A DNA stretch of 64,000 nucleotides from Thermococcus aggregans (GTDB taxonomy: Archaea; Methanobacteriota_B; Thermococci; Thermococcales; Thermococcaceae), in the NCBI RefSeq assembly GCF_024022995.1, contig NZ_CP099582.1:682001-746000 (forward strand). The letters are read 5' to 3'. The translations under genes and the position numbers were made by a program. Shown here one piece after another: positions 1-9,693 of this stretch. Position 1 is the first letter of the stretch, and the number at the start of each line of letters is the position of its first letter. The notes under the pieces are model-generated. The model worked only from the letters and a program-made list of their open reading frames with translations. It made no database searches and had not been told where the DNA came from.

Positions 1-68
1 GATGCAAATTTCAACAGTTTCTTTTAAAAGACTTTTGTAAAAGCCCAAATTAACAATAAAAGTACAAA

Positions 69-92
69 AACCCTTGTTTTTAACCAAGGGTT
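69..92. repeat. 8-bp inverted repeat (hairpin)
   Basis: AACCCTTG (69-76) and CAAGGGTT (85-92) are perfect complements around an 8-nt AT-rich loop. The site lies in about 310 bases with no convincing gene at the window's left edge. It could be the end of a transcript entering from the left, but there is no run of T after either arm, so its role is unclear. The rest of 1-236 is AT-rich and shows nothing else that I recognise. Confidence 0.4.
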
Positions 93-236
93 ATGTTAGA
101 AAATGTTCATTTATATCATGTCATTAACCAATATGACCCAATAATATATATCAAGCAACGTTTAAGCACATTGTTGTTATTCATTACTCGCAAATTTGGA
201 ACGGAGAAGCTTCTTTAAATATTTTGGCAAAAATGC

Positions 237-252
237 AAACCTTTATAAACCC
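237..252 (+). promoter_or_regulatory. TATA-type promoter for the TRAM gene
   Basis: The stretch reads AAACCTTTATAAACCC, a good archaeal BRE/TATA match. Initiation about 25 bases downstream (near 270) would leave a leader of roughly 45 bases before the ATG at 315. Assignment is by position and motif only. Confidence 0.5.
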
Positions 253-314
253 ACAAAAGAACTAAATCTGGCACTCTTCTGGAGTGCTGAAAATTTGAAA
301 GGAGATTGTTGGAA

Positions 315-530
315 ATGTATGGAGATAGATTTGGTGGAAGAAGGTTTGAAGCTCCAGTTAAAGTTGGAGAAAGGTATAAGGTAAAAATAGAGAGCATCGG
401 CCAAGGCGGAGATGGAATTGCTAGAATCAAAGGGTTTGTAGTCTTCGTCCCAAACACAAAAGTAGGGGATGAAGTAGAGATCGTCATTAACAGTGTGAAG
501 AGAAAATTCGCCTTCGCCGAAGTTATCTGA
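315..530 (+). CDS. small TRAM-domain protein
   Basis: A 71-residue protein made almost entirely of one TRAM domain, a small beta-barrel that binds RNA. Visible family features are the [13 protein letters not shown] start of the barrel, the [17 protein letters not shown] core and the VGDEVEIVI segment. Free-standing TRAM proteins are common and abundant in Euryarchaeota; one in methanogens has been described as an RNA chaperone, so a chaperone-like role is plausible but inferred. I chose ATG 315 because AAAGGAG lies about ten bases upstream; in-frame TTG codons at 306 and 309 sit almost on top of that site. The gene appears monocistronic, with its own TATA box near 242. Confidence 0.85.
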   Translation: MYGDRFGGRRFEAPVKVGERYKVKIESIGQGGDGIARIKGFVVFVPNTKVGDEVEIVINSVKRKFAFAEVI

Positions 531-607
531 TGTTTATTTAACCTTAAAAGTCATCCTAAGAGTTAAATTCGACTTTTCTCTTAATTTTTACACTTGAACT
601 GCGAAAG

Positions 608-617
608 GTTTATTTAC
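608..617 (+). promoter_or_regulatory. TATA-type promoter for uppP operon
   Basis: GCGAAAGG followed by TTTATTTAC forms a BRE plus TATA box. A start about 25 bases downstream (near 638-640) gives a very short leader before ATG 651. It would serve the three overlapping genes uppP, nucleotidylyltransferase and DUF835. Confidence 0.5.
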
Positions 618-650
618 TATGATGCTAGTTAGTCTCTATAGTGACCTACA

Positions 651-1469
651 ATGGAGTATTACCAGGCCGTTTTTATTGGGCTATTGCAAGGAATTACAGA
701 ATGGTTGCCGATAAGCAGCTCTGGGCAGATAATGCTGTTTTTGATAAATCTTCTAAAGATTCCTCCAGAACAAGCTTATTCCTACTCAATACTTTTGCAT
801 TTAGGAACCCTTATGGCTCTTCTTTTTAAGTTCAGGTATGATTTAGGAAAGATCTTACTTAAATTGATCCTTCTTAGATGGGACGAAGAGGAGAGATTTT
901 TATTTTACTCTACGTTATTCACGGGCATAATAGGCTTACCTATTTACAAAACGTTCAAGATAATCGCATCATCATTTAATGGAGAAGCCATTAATGGTAT
1001 AATCGGCATAGCCTTGATACTTACTGGCATAATTTTAAAGAAAGCCCAAAAAGCCCCCTTGGAAAAGCTGGAAGAGGGGCTAAAAAAAGAAAAAGAAGAA
1101 GTTACAATACTCGATGCAATAGTTGCAGGAGTTGCCCAAGGAATAGCAGTAATCCCCGGAATATCAAGATCAGGAATGACAATAGGGAGCCTTTTGCTTT
1201 TAGGCGTAAAACAAGAAAAAGCCGTAAAGCTTAGTTTTTTAATGGCCATTCCGGCTATTACTGGAGCACTGTTTTTAGAGTTACCTGAAGTCTCAAGCAC
1301 TCCTGAGACCTTAACAATTACTCTAACTGCAGTAATGACTGCATTTATCGTGAGCCTTCTTACAATTGAGGCTATGCTAAGAATTGCCAGACGGCTTGAT
1401 TTTTCCAAGTTCTGCATTTTCTTTGGCTTCATAGCCTTAGTAGTCTCTCTCCTGGGGGTGTTGATATGA
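651..1469 (+). CDS. uppP: undecaprenyl-diphosphatase family protein (UppP/BacA)
   Basis: A 272-residue integral membrane phosphatase of the UppP/BacA family. The two conserved signature regions are visible: QGITEWLPISSSGQ near residues 14-27 and the PGISRSGMT motif near 173-181, which together form the active site. In bacteria the enzyme dephosphorylates undecaprenyl diphosphate; in archaea the likely substrate is a dolichyl or other polyprenyl diphosphate used as a sugar carrier, which is inference. About seven to eight hydrophobic segments are seen, and the length is normal for the family. The stop overlaps the start of the following sugar nucleotidylyltransferase by four bases (ATGA), indicating translational coupling and a shared role in glycan precursor metabolism. 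Confidence 0.9.
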   Translation: MEYYQAVFIGLLQGITEWLPISSSGQIMLFLINLLKIPPEQAYSYSILLHLGTLMALLFKFRYDLGKILLKLILLRWDEEERFLFYSTLFTGIIGLPIYKTFKIIASSFNGEAINGIIGIALILTGIILKKAQKAPLEKLEEGLKKEKEEVTILDAIVAGVAQGIAVIPGISRSGMTIGSLLLLGVKQEKAVKLSFLMAIPAITGALFLELPEVSSTPETLTITLTAVMTAFIVSLLTIEAMLRIARRLDFSKFCIFFGFIALVVSLLGVLI

Positions 1470-2725
1470 AGGGTGTAGTACTCGCAGCCGGAAAAGGCGA
1501 AAGGTTAAGGCCTCTCACAGACGATAGACCGAAAGTCATGCTCAAAGTTGCAAATAAAGCGATAATAGATTACGTATTTGAAAACATATACCCATTCGTC
1601 GATGAATTTATAGTAATCGTGAGGTACCAAAAAGAAAAACTCATGGAGCACTTAGGGGACGAGTATGGCGGAAAACCAATAACTTATGTAGAACAAATAG
1701 AAGGAGAAGGAACAGCAAAAGCTATTTACTCTGCAATTGAGTATATTGAAGATGAGGAGTTTTTAGCCGTTAACGGAGACATATATTTTGAAAGGGAAGG
1801 CATAAAAACGCTTTTACAATCCTTCAGAAAAAGTAATGCTGATGCTGCATTGCTTGTGAAGGAATTTGAGGATCTAACTCATTTCGGAATGGTAGAAGTG
1901 GAAGGAGAACTCGTAAAGAGTATTAAAGAAAAGCCGGGGGCTGTTCCTGGATATGCAAACTTGGGAATTTACATCTTTAAGCCAGATGTTTTTAGGTTCA
2001 TAGAGAACACTCCCCAGAGCCAACGGGGCGAGTACGAGATAACCGACACAATAAATCTCATGATAAAAGAGGGCAAAAAAGTCACATACGCTGTTTATGA
2101 TGGTTACTGGAACGATATAGGAAGGCCATGGAATCTTTTGGAGCTAAATGAGTATATCCTCAAAAACCATCTCCAGCACAGCATAAAGGGGATTGTAGAG
2201 GAAGGAGCAGTAATCCTTCCTCCCGTGGAAATCGGGGAAGGAACAGTTGTTAGGAGTGGAGCATACATCATAGGGCCAGTAAAAATTGGCAAAAACTCAA
2301 AGATAGGGCCAAATTGCTTTATAAGGCCTTACACAAGCATTGGAGACAAATGTCACATAGGAAATGCCGTTGAAATCAAAAACTCAATAATAATGGATCA
2401 CAGCAATGCCCCCCACTTGAACTATGTAGGGGATTCAATTATTGGAGAAAACACTAACTTAGGAGCAGGAACAATAACCGCCAATCTAAGACACGACAAG
2501 GGAACCGTAAAGGTGGAAGTAAAAGGCAAACTCGAAGATAGCGGAAGAAGAAAGCTGGGAGCAATAATAGGACATAACGTGAAAATAGGGATTAACGTAA
2601 CAATATATCCAGGAAGAAAAATAGGGAGCAACTCCTTTATCGGCCCCGGAATTATAGTTGACAAAAACATTCCTCCAAATGTGTTGGTTATCGCAAAACA
2701 AGAAAAAGAGATTATTGAACGGTGA
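1466..2725 (+). CDS. bifunctional sugar-1-phosphate nucleotidylyltransferase/acetyltransferase (GlmU-like)
   Basis: A 419-residue two-domain enzyme. Residues 1-230 are a nucleotidyltransferase domain with the LAAGKGERLRPLT...RPKVML signature for nucleotide and Mg binding. Residues from about 250 to the end are a left-handed beta-helix of hexapeptide repeats, as in acetyltransferases. Related archaeal enzymes make UDP-GlcNAc by acetylating glucosamine-1-phosphate and transferring UMP; some also use dTTP and glucose-1-phosphate. The exact substrate cannot be read from sequence. It overlaps uppP by four bases upstream and ends at 2725, six bases before the DUF835 gene, so the three are probably one transcript for cell-surface glycan synthesis. 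Confidence 0.85.
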   Translation: MKGVVLAAGKGERLRPLTDDRPKVMLKVANKAIIDYVFENIYPFVDEFIVIVRYQKEKLMEHLGDEYGGKPITYVEQIEGEGTAKAIYSAIEYIEDEEFLAVNGDIYFEREGIKTLLQSFRKSNADAALLVKEFEDLTHFGMVEVEGELVKSIKEKPGAVPGYANLGIYIFKPDVFRFIENTPQSQRGEYEITDTINLMIKEGKKVTYAVYDGYWNDIGRPWNLLELNEYILKNHLQHSIKGIVEEGAVILPPVEIGEGTVVRSGAYIIGPVKIGKNSKIGPNCFIRPYTSIGDKCHIGNAVEIKNSIIMDHSNAPHLNYVGDSIIGENTNLGAGTITANLRHDKGTVKVEVKGKLEDSGRRKLGAIIGHNVKIGINVTIYPGRKIGSNSFIGPGIIVDKNIPPNVLVIAKQEKEIIER

Positions 2726-2730
2726 GTAGT

Positions 2731-3840
2731 ATGGATTTTGTTCCTTATCTAAATTTTTTATCGAGATGGTTGCTTTTCCTTGCTGTGCTGTATAAAACAA
2801 CAAAAACCAAGGAAAAAAGGTGGGGGTTAATAGCTACTGCTTTGCTTATAAATGCTCTTGACGCAGAGAGCTATATCTTAGTTCCTTTCGGCATTCCTAT
2901 TAAGCAAGAAGCATATGACATTGCATCTAGCATTCCGGACTTTCTCATAGCTAGCCTGCTAGTTTGGGGAGGGATTCAGTTAAAGAAAGAGAGAAGTGAG
3001 TTTAAAGATGTTGTAGGGCTGGGGATATATGCTACCGCAGCTTATATCTGGCTCTTCCTTCTGGCAACAGAATTTTTTGATAAGTTCGAATCTTCGTTTG
3101 CAATTAAATTCTTGTTTCCCTACTTCGCCTTGGGGGCATCTTTGATTTATCTTGGACACACATTGAGGAACTATGTAATCTCCAAGAGCACTCTTGAGGA
3201 GCTTTTCCCCATAGGGCTCATCCTATTAGGAGCAATAAACCTCACGTATCCATTTACAAGAAACGTTGAATCATTTGCCTCAGCAATGTTTTTATTAGCG
3301 GCAATCTTTCGACTAATGGCTGCAGTTGGAGCATTAAAATTTGCAATATATCCCGCGGCAATATTTGCGAAGCCAAAAGAACAAATGCCATCAAAAATTA
3401 AAGGAGCATTTATGTTCAAGAGCAAAGAAGAGCTGAAAAAAGCAATCCCAAACTTCTTTAGCCAAAATGTTGTTGTAATAACGAGAGACCTACCACGGAA
3501 CAAAGTTCCGGAGAATACTCTCGTCTACTGGCTCACAAAAATGGAAGAAAACACAAAAGCAGACGGAAATATTTACACAGTGTCGCCAACAAGGATAGAT
3601 GTTTTAATCCACCTCCTAACTAAAAACCTCAAAAGTGGATACAATGCAGTTTATATCGACGGATTTGAGTACTTAATGATAGAAAATGGCTTCGATAGTG
3701 CTGTTAAGTTTCTGTTTGACCTAAAGGATAGGGTATTAAGCGAGGGAAAGGTTATAGCCCTAGTAGTAGATCCAAGGACTCTAACCGACAAGCAAATTGC
3801 ACTTTTAGAGAGAGAGTTTAGCAATAGAATAGGGACATGA
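2731..3840 (+). CDS. DUF835 membrane protein
   Basis: A 369-residue protein with about six to seven hydrophobic helices in residues 1-215 and a soluble C-terminal DUF835 domain from about 230, recognisable from VVVITRDLP...Y.VSPTRID...AVYIDGFEYLMIENGF. DUF835 domains are common in Thermococcales, and no biochemical function is established; the fold-like spacing resembles a degenerate P-loop or signalling domain, which is conjecture. ATG 2731 is preferred because GGTGAG lies a few bases upstream; GTG 2722 is an alternative that would overlap the previous gene. It is the last gene of the uppP operon and converges on the CBS gene with an 11-base gap. Confidence 0.7.
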   Translation: MDFVPYLNFLSRWLLFLAVLYKTTKTKEKRWGLIATALLINALDAESYILVPFGIPIKQEAYDIASSIPDFLIASLLVWGGIQLKKERSEFKDVVGLGIYATAAYIWLFLLATEFFDKFESSFAIKFLFPYFALGASLIYLGHTLRNYVISKSTLEELFPIGLILLGAINLTYPFTRNVESFASAMFLLAAIFRLMAAVGALKFAIYPAAIFAKPKEQMPSKIKGAFMFKSKEELKKAIPNFFSQNVVVITRDLPRNKVPENTLVYWLTKMEENTKADGNIYTVSPTRIDVLIHLLTKNLKSGYNAVYIDGFEYLMIENGFDSAVKFLFDLKDRVLSEGKVIALVVDPRTLTDKQIALLEREFSNRIGT

Positions 3841-3851
3841 AAAGAGAAAGC

Positions 3852-5024
3852 TCAGAAGCCAAGGTACTCTATAAACCTTCTGGTGTGCTTCGTCTCTCTT
3901 TGGAGCTCTGCTTTTTGAAGTATCTGTCTTTCTATTGCCCTTAGAGCGTCGTGAACTGCTTGTATTGCACCCCATGTTTCTCCTGTAGCCATAAACTGTC
4001 CTTTGTCAGTTACAATCCTCATTCTTGCTTGGTACAGGTGAACTCCACGAAGCTTTTCTGGGAATCTCCTGATTCTAAGGTATATGATTCCCTCATTACC
4101 AAGTAGCTCTTCGTAGCCCTCTACGAACCTCTTTATGTCAGAGATTATTCTTTCTCTGGTAAAGTCGCTTAAATAGTGAGCATCTCCCCCAAGCTGTAGG
4201 TAGAACTTCGCTTTCTGCTCGACCATTCTTGAAATTGGAAGCAACAGGTCTTTAACTGTAAGGACACCTTTAACTACATTTTCACTATCCACTACAATAA
4301 GCCCATCGATGTTGTGCTCTTTCATTAGTGCTACAACTTCCCTGACGCTTGTTTCTGGCTTCACTGTTACAACTCCTCTAATCATGACCTCCCTAAGTTG
4401 GGTTGAGAACGGTGGGACCTTTTCTCCAGCTACTTCTCCAAACTGTGCTCTGAATCTGGGTTTTATAAATCTGATAATTAAGTCATGAAGCGTCACTAAA
4501 CCCTCAAGCTTTCCATCCTCATCTACAACTGGAATTCTGGAAATCGCGTGATCTCTCATTGTGGCGAGTGCCTTGGCAACTGTATCACCGGGGTTAAGTG
4601 TAATGACATCCTTGCTCATAAACTCCTTAACAGGTTTTTTCCCGAATTCTTCCATGGAGACTCTCTCAAGCAGGGCAATATCACTTATTACACCAATAAT
4701 ATTGCTCTTATCCTCTCCAACAGGGAGTGAACGTAAATCCGTCTCTATCATAAGTTTAGCCGCCAAACTTAGGTCCTCATCAGGCTTTATAACGGGTGCA
4801 GGCTTATACACATCCCTAACCTTAGCTTTGGTTGGATCCCATTTCAAATGGGAGCGAATTATCAAATCTTGGGTTAATACCCCCTTGTAGATATCTCCAT
4901 CAAAAACAACAATTAAATCTGGGTCTTCTTTTTCAAAAATTCCAATCGCCTCAGAAAGAGGGGCGTTTATGTTAATTTTTGCAAATTTTTCTGTCATAAC
5001 TTCCTGGACAGAAATCCCGACCAT
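3852..5024 (-). CDS. four-CBS-domain protein with HPF-like C-terminal domain
   Basis: A 390-residue soluble protein. Residues 1-280 hold four CBS repeats (for example VQEVMTEKFAKI, VRDVYKPAPVI, VKEFMSKDVITL, LREVMIRGVVTV), modules that bind adenine nucleotides. The last 105 residues are not CBS: RIRRFPEKLRG...YQARMRIVTDKGQF.A.GE.WGAIQAVHDALRAIERQI resembles the beta-alpha-beta-beta-beta-alpha core of HPF/RaiA ribosome-hibernation factors. I infer an energy-sensing ribosome inactivation factor. ATG 5024 is chosen because GGAGGTG lies just upstream; an in-frame start at 5078 would precede that site. A likely promoter (GGAAAG then GTTTAAATG) lies near 5060-5072. Confidence 0.8.
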   Translation of the reverse strand: MVGISVQEVMTEKFAKININAPLSEAIGIFEKEDPDLIVVFDGDIYKGVLTQDLIIRSHLKWDPTKAKVRDVYKPAPVIKPDEDLSLAAKLMIETDLRSLPVGEDKSNIIGVISDIALLERVSMEEFGKKPVKEFMSKDVITLNPGDTVAKALATMRDHAISRIPVVDEDGKLEGLVTLHDLIIRFIKPRFRAQFGEVAGEKVPPFSTQLREVMIRGVVTVKPETSVREVVALMKEHNIDGLIVVDSENVVKGVLTVKDLLLPISRMVEQKAKFYLQLGGDAHYLSDFTRERIISDIKRFVEGYEELLGNEGIIYLRIRRFPEKLRGVHLYQARMRIVTDKGQFMATGETWGAIQAVHDALRAIERQILQKAELQRETKHTRRFIEYLGF

Positions 5025-5120
5025 TCTTGACACCTCCTTCAATTTTATTTGGTTTTTATTCCATTTAAACCTTTCCAAAATAGATTTTATTTACATTAGG
5101 TTAATAAACTTTTCGCCTCC

Positions 5121-5771
5121 TTAATGTTTCAAATTTATCTCAAATGGGTATTTTCTTTTGAGAACTAGGTACAGAGCGGATAATCCTCCAAGTGCATTCA
5201 TAATACTATCCCTTACTTTGTTCACAGTGCTTTCATGGATGAACGAGATTCCACTCTCACTAAGCTTTTCAGCGACTTCCCACCCAAAACTTAGAAAGAA
5301 GAGAATTAAAAACGAATAAAGAATCAGCCTTCTCCTTGTTAAATTTAGATACCCCTCATTTGACAGGTTAAGAAGGATTTCAGTTGTAATGAGCCAAACA
5401 ACCATGCCTCCAAGAAAATGGCTTACTATGTCTGCGTTTCTCCACTCTTTATGAAAAAGATCAATTGTAGTGAAGGGAACGTTTACGAGGGAAACATGCA
5501 CCGCTATGAATATCCCCCAAGAGCGCTATTGTGTTTTTATTGTAAAGTGGAGCTAAAAAGGCCTGAGTTTGTAAGGAGAATTAGGAAGATATTTCTCAGC
5601 TATGTCAGGTATGTAAAGACCCATTAACGCTACAAAAGTTCGGTATATATGATCTACCCTTCGATAGATAAGAGCTGTTATAAGTCCCAAGAAAACAATG
5701 AACCTGCTTATATTGAGCACCGTCTTAGACTCTATGGAAATCACCAAAATAGTAATATGCGAACCTTCCAT
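5121..5771 (-). pseudogene. frameshifted membrane protein (YjdF/DUF2238-like)
   Basis: Two open segments in the same frame, 5553-5771 and 5121-5501, look like the two halves of one small membrane protein. The first half gives two hydrophobic helices ending AEKYLPNSPYKLRPF. The second starts in a helix and continues LFHKEWRNADIVSHFLGGMVV, then a helix, WEVAEK, and a last helix near ALGGLSALYLV. The stretch between them has TAG stops at 5553 and just before the second half. Reading frame +2 through that stretch instead gives a sensible helix start (APLYNKNTIALLG), so one shift near 5560 and a second near 5515 restore a full protein. This suggests a pseudogene or sequencing errors. The D.xxHFLGG and WE motifs resemble the YjdF family; function is unknown. 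Confidence 0.6.
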
Positions 5772-5800
5772 TTAAGCGTTTCTGAAAAATGAAAAAGAAA

Positions 5801-6145
5801 TCAGCCAACAACCTGAACAGCCAGGTCTGCTCTGACTATGCCATAGCCATAGTCAGGATCCCATCCTGATGCTCCAAGATCATCAGCTGTTGAATGGAGT
5901 ATATTTCTGACATCTTCCGGTGATAAAACACTGATATCTTCGTTACTATGGTCATTGTAGCAGACCGCCTGAATCAGCGCAACAACACCACTAACATGAG
6001 GACATGCCATAGATGTTCCGTCCAATATAGCGTAGGTGTCGTCAGGATATGTGCTCAGTATACCAACACCGAGAGCGCTAACCTCCACTCCTCTGTTGCT
6101 CCACCATGGTACTTGGTCATTAATGTCAGTCGCACCAAAGTTGTA
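5801..6145 (-). pseudogene. C-terminal remnant of a subtilisin-like serine protease
   Basis: Translation upstream of the first possible start codon gives NFGATDINDQVPWWSNRG, and then VEVSALGVGILSTYP and GTSMACPHVSGVVALIQA, which is the catalytic-serine block of subtilases (S8 family). It ends with DPDYGYGIVRADLAVQ, the usual end of the catalytic domain. An in-frame TAA lies just before this stretch near 6145-6160, and the regions carrying the catalytic Asp and His, the signal peptide and the propeptide are missing. The usual PG of the S-x-PG motif reads LG here, a further sign of decay. The fragment sits immediately upstream of the malP promoter, so it is probably debris from a deleted protease gene. 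Confidence 0.75.
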
Positions 6146-6170
6146 TCGTAGTTTTTAGTTTCCCAAAATC

Positions 6171-6196
6171 CTTATAATGTATCACTGCGAATGAGT
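6171..6196 (+). promoter_or_regulatory. malP promoter with degenerate TGM-like operator
   Basis: CTTATAATG (6171-6179) is a TATA box. Directly after it, TATCAC (6180-6185), five bases, then ATGAGT (6191-6196) partly matches the Thermococcales glycolytic motif TATCAC-N5-GTGATA: the first half is exact and the second matches at only three of six positions. In glycolytic and maltodextrin genes the motif lies downstream of the TATA box, where the TrmB-family regulator (Tgr/TrmBL1) represses. The position fits; the weak right half leaves doubt. Confidence 0.5.
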
Positions 6197-6228
6197 AACA
6201 AACTTGTATGGACTCATGGGGTGATAAC

Positions 6229-8724
6229 ATGGAGAGAACTGTTAGTCAAATAAAATCAAAACTCCCGGAAAATTTGGAGGGTCTTTTGGAACTCGCATAT
6301 AATTACTGGTGGAGCTGGAACAGAAGAGCTACAAAACTTTGGGAAAAAATAAACCCCGAACACTGGCGAGAATATAAGAATCCCGTTAAACTTCTCCTCG
6401 ATACTCCCGAAGAGAGATTGAAAGAACTTTCGAAAGACGACGATTTTGTAAACTTGTATGAACTTGTTATCGATCAGTTCAGACATTATATGAATCCTGA
6501 GAGCACATGGTTTTTAACAAATTATCCAAAATGGGAAAAGCCAGTAATATACCTGTGTATGGAGTATGGAATAAGCAAAAGCCTCCCAATTTATTCTGGC
6601 GGACTAGGGATACTTGCTGGAGACCATATAAAGACGGCCAGCGACTTGGGGATACCACTTATTGGAATTGGTCTTCTCTACAAGCATGGATATTTCAAAC
6701 AGGAAATCGACAAAGATGGAAGACAGATAGAAGTTTTCCCTGAGTACAACCCAGAAGAAATGCCAATCAAGCCCGTAACTACAGATAAGGGAGAGCCAGT
6801 ACTCATAGAAGTTCCGATAGAGAATAGGATAGTGTACGCAAGGGCATTTGAGGTTAACGTGGGTAGGGTAAAGCTGTATCTTCTCGATACCGATGTTCCA
6901 CAGAACTCTCCCGACGATAGAACCATATGCGATTACCTCTACAATGCTGAAATAGACAAGAGAATAAAGCAAGAAATACTACTGGGTATCGGTGGAATGA
7001 GACTTTTAAGGACACTGGGAATCGAACCGGCAGTTATACACCTCAATGAAGGACATCCAGCATTTGCAAACTTCCAAAGAATAGCGTGGTACATGGAAGA
7101 AGGCTTAAACTTCTTGGAGGCCCTAACCGTTGTAAGAAGCACAACAATCTTCACAACCCATACTCCCGTGCCAGCTGGACATGACAAATTCCTCATAGCG
7201 GAGGTAGAAAAGAGACTTGCCAAATTCCTCGAAGGCCTTCCAAAGGAAGAGTTTCTCAATTTGGGCAGGGAAGGAGACCAGTTTAACATGACGCTTCTCT
7301 CAATAAGAACTTCAAGCTACGTGAACGCTGTAAGCAAGCTCCATTCAAAGGTAACCAAAGAAATGTGGAGCCACTTGTGGCCTGGTGTTCCTCTAGATGA
7401 GATCCCCGTAGAGGGAATCACAAATGGTGTCCACACAAAGACCTGGCTTCACAATGAGATAAAGAAACTCATTGACAGGTATGTGGGAAGAGTTTGGAGA
7501 GACTACGCAGAACTTGAGGGTCTTTGGTACGGAGTAGAGAGGATTCCAGATGAGGAACTTTGGGAAGCACACTTAAAGGCAAAGAGGGAGTTCATAGATC
7601 TCATCAAGAGAAAGATAAAAGAGAGAAACGAACGGCTTGGAATTGACGAACCTCTGCCAGAGATAGATGAAAACGCCCTTATAATAGGCTTTGCAAGACG
7701 TTTTGCCACATATAAAAGAGCGACACTGATATTAACTGACCTGGAGAGGCTCAAGAAAATAGTAAACAATCCAGAAAGGCCAGTCTACATAATTTTCGGT
7801 GGAAAAGCACATCCGAGAGATGAAACAGGTAAAGAGTTCCTCAAGAGGGTTCACGAAGTCTCTCAGATGCCCGAGTTTAAGAACAAAATCATAGTGTTTG
7901 AGAACTACGATATGGGGTCTGCAAGGGCAATGGTAGCTGGAGTTGATGTATGGCTTAACAACCCAAGGAGACCCTTAGAAGCCAGTGGGACAAGCGGAAT
8001 GAAAGCAGGATTAAACGGCGTTCTGAACTTAAGCGTATACGATGGATGGTGGGTTGAAGGTTACAACGGTAAAAACGGATGGGTCATAGGAGACGAAAGC
8101 CTTGAACCCGAAACAGAGGAAGATGACATCAGAGATGCTCAGAGCCTCTACGACCTCCTTGAAAATGAAGTCATTCCCACATACTACGAGAACAGATCAA
8201 GATGGATTTACATGATGAAAGAAAGCATAAAGAGCATTGCGCCCAAGTTCAGCACCCACAGAATGGTGAAAGAGTACGTTGATAAATTCTATTCAAAAGC
8301 CCTGACAAATGCAATAATTCTCCGGAGAGACAACTTTAAAGCAGCAAGAGAAATCGCATCATGGAAAGCAAAAGTCCTCAGCTCTTGGGATAACGTGGAG
8401 ATAGAGCGCATTGTAACTCAAGATGCCACCGCAGTTGAGGTTGTAGTAAATCTAAATGGCCTAAGCCCAGAAGACGTCAAGGTTGAGATTTACTACGGGG
8501 TTAAAGCAGAAGGATACGCCATAGAAAAGCCATATGTTATAGAGCTCAAGCACCCTCAAAACCTCGGAGGCAGCAGGTGGCTTTATCGCTATGAGGGACC
8601 TGCGCTCAAGAATCTCGGCCATCCTTGCTGGCATTATGCCGTTAGAGTTTATCCATACCACGACAAACTCCCCCACAAGTTCTTGCTTGGCCTTATCAAG
8701 TGGAAGGGATTCTTTGAGTCCTGA
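6229..8724 (+). CDS. malP: maltodextrin (alpha-glucan) phosphorylase, GT35
   Basis: An 831-residue cytoplasmic enzyme that releases glucose-1-phosphate from maltodextrins or glycogen using phosphate. It has the archaeal/bacterial short-type layout with YNYWWSWNRRATKLW near the N-terminus, EYGISKSLPIYSGGLGILAGDH, HLNEGHPAF, and the pyridoxal-phosphate motif GTSGMKAGLNG, in which the lysine falls at residue 592. The last 110 residues form an extra C-terminal beta-rich segment. ATG 6229 is chosen over ATG 6208 because GGGGTGAT lies immediately before it. The gene stands alone behind a promoter with a possible sugar-responsive operator, as expected for starch and maltose use in heterotrophic Thermococcales. 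Confidence 0.95.
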   Translation: MERTVSQIKSKLPENLEGLLELAYNYWWSWNRRATKLWEKINPEHWREYKNPVKLLLDTPEERLKELSKDDDFVNLYELVIDQFRHYMNPESTWFLTNYPKWEKPVIYLCMEYGISKSLPIYSGGLGILAGDHIKTASDLGIPLIGIGLLYKHGYFKQEIDKDGRQIEVFPEYNPEEMPIKPVTTDKGEPVLIEVPIENRIVYARAFEVNVGRVKLYLLDTDVPQNSPDDRTICDYLYNAEIDKRIKQEILLGIGGMRLLRTLGIEPAVIHLNEGHPAFANFQRIAWYMEEGLNFLEALTVVRSTTIFTTHTPVPAGHDKFLIAEVEKRLAKFLEGLPKEEFLNLGREGDQFNMTLLSIRTSSYVNAVSKLHSKVTKEMWSHLWPGVPLDEIPVEGITNGVHTKTWLHNEIKKLIDRYVGRVWRDYAELEGLWYGVERIPDEELWEAHLKAKREFIDLIKRKIKERNERLGIDEPLPEIDENALIIGFARRFATYKRATLILTDLERLKKIVNNPERPVYIIFGGKAHPRDETGKEFLKRVHEVSQMPEFKNKIIVFENYDMGSARAMVAGVDVWLNNPRRPLEASGTSGMKAGLNGVLNLSVYDGWWVEGYNGKNGWVIGDESLEPETEEDDIRDAQSLYDLLENEVIPTYYENRSRWIYMMKESIKSIAPKFSTHRMVKEYVDKFYSKALTNAIILRRDNFKAAREIASWKAKVLSSWDNVEIERIVTQDATAVEVVVNLNGLSPEDVKVEIYYGVKAEGYAIEKPYVIELKHPQNLGGSRWLYRYEGPALKNLGHPCWHYAVRVYPYHDKLPHKFLLGLIKWKGFFES

Positions 8725-8738
8725 CTCTTTTATTTTAA

Positions 8739-9470
<732 letters not shown>

Positions 9471-9693
9471 TCTCCAGAGCCTTTTTATTACTTTTTTGTG
9501 TTGTGAATTGTTAGGCTTAGAAGAGCACCCAATTTTTGTTGAATGGCTTTCGGTAGATTTGCCAGTTAAATACGGCACGAACAGTAGTTAATTTTTCCGA
9601 CTCTTTCGATACCTGTAATCATTAGTAAGAAACTTTTAATATCAAAAAAGTTTATAAAGTCCCTACGCATGAGATATATAACGGTGGTACTCT

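Noticed and set aside
196-384. Frames overlapping the TRAM gene at the left edge
   Set aside because: Composition and lack of motif show they are shadows of the TRAM gene and its leader.
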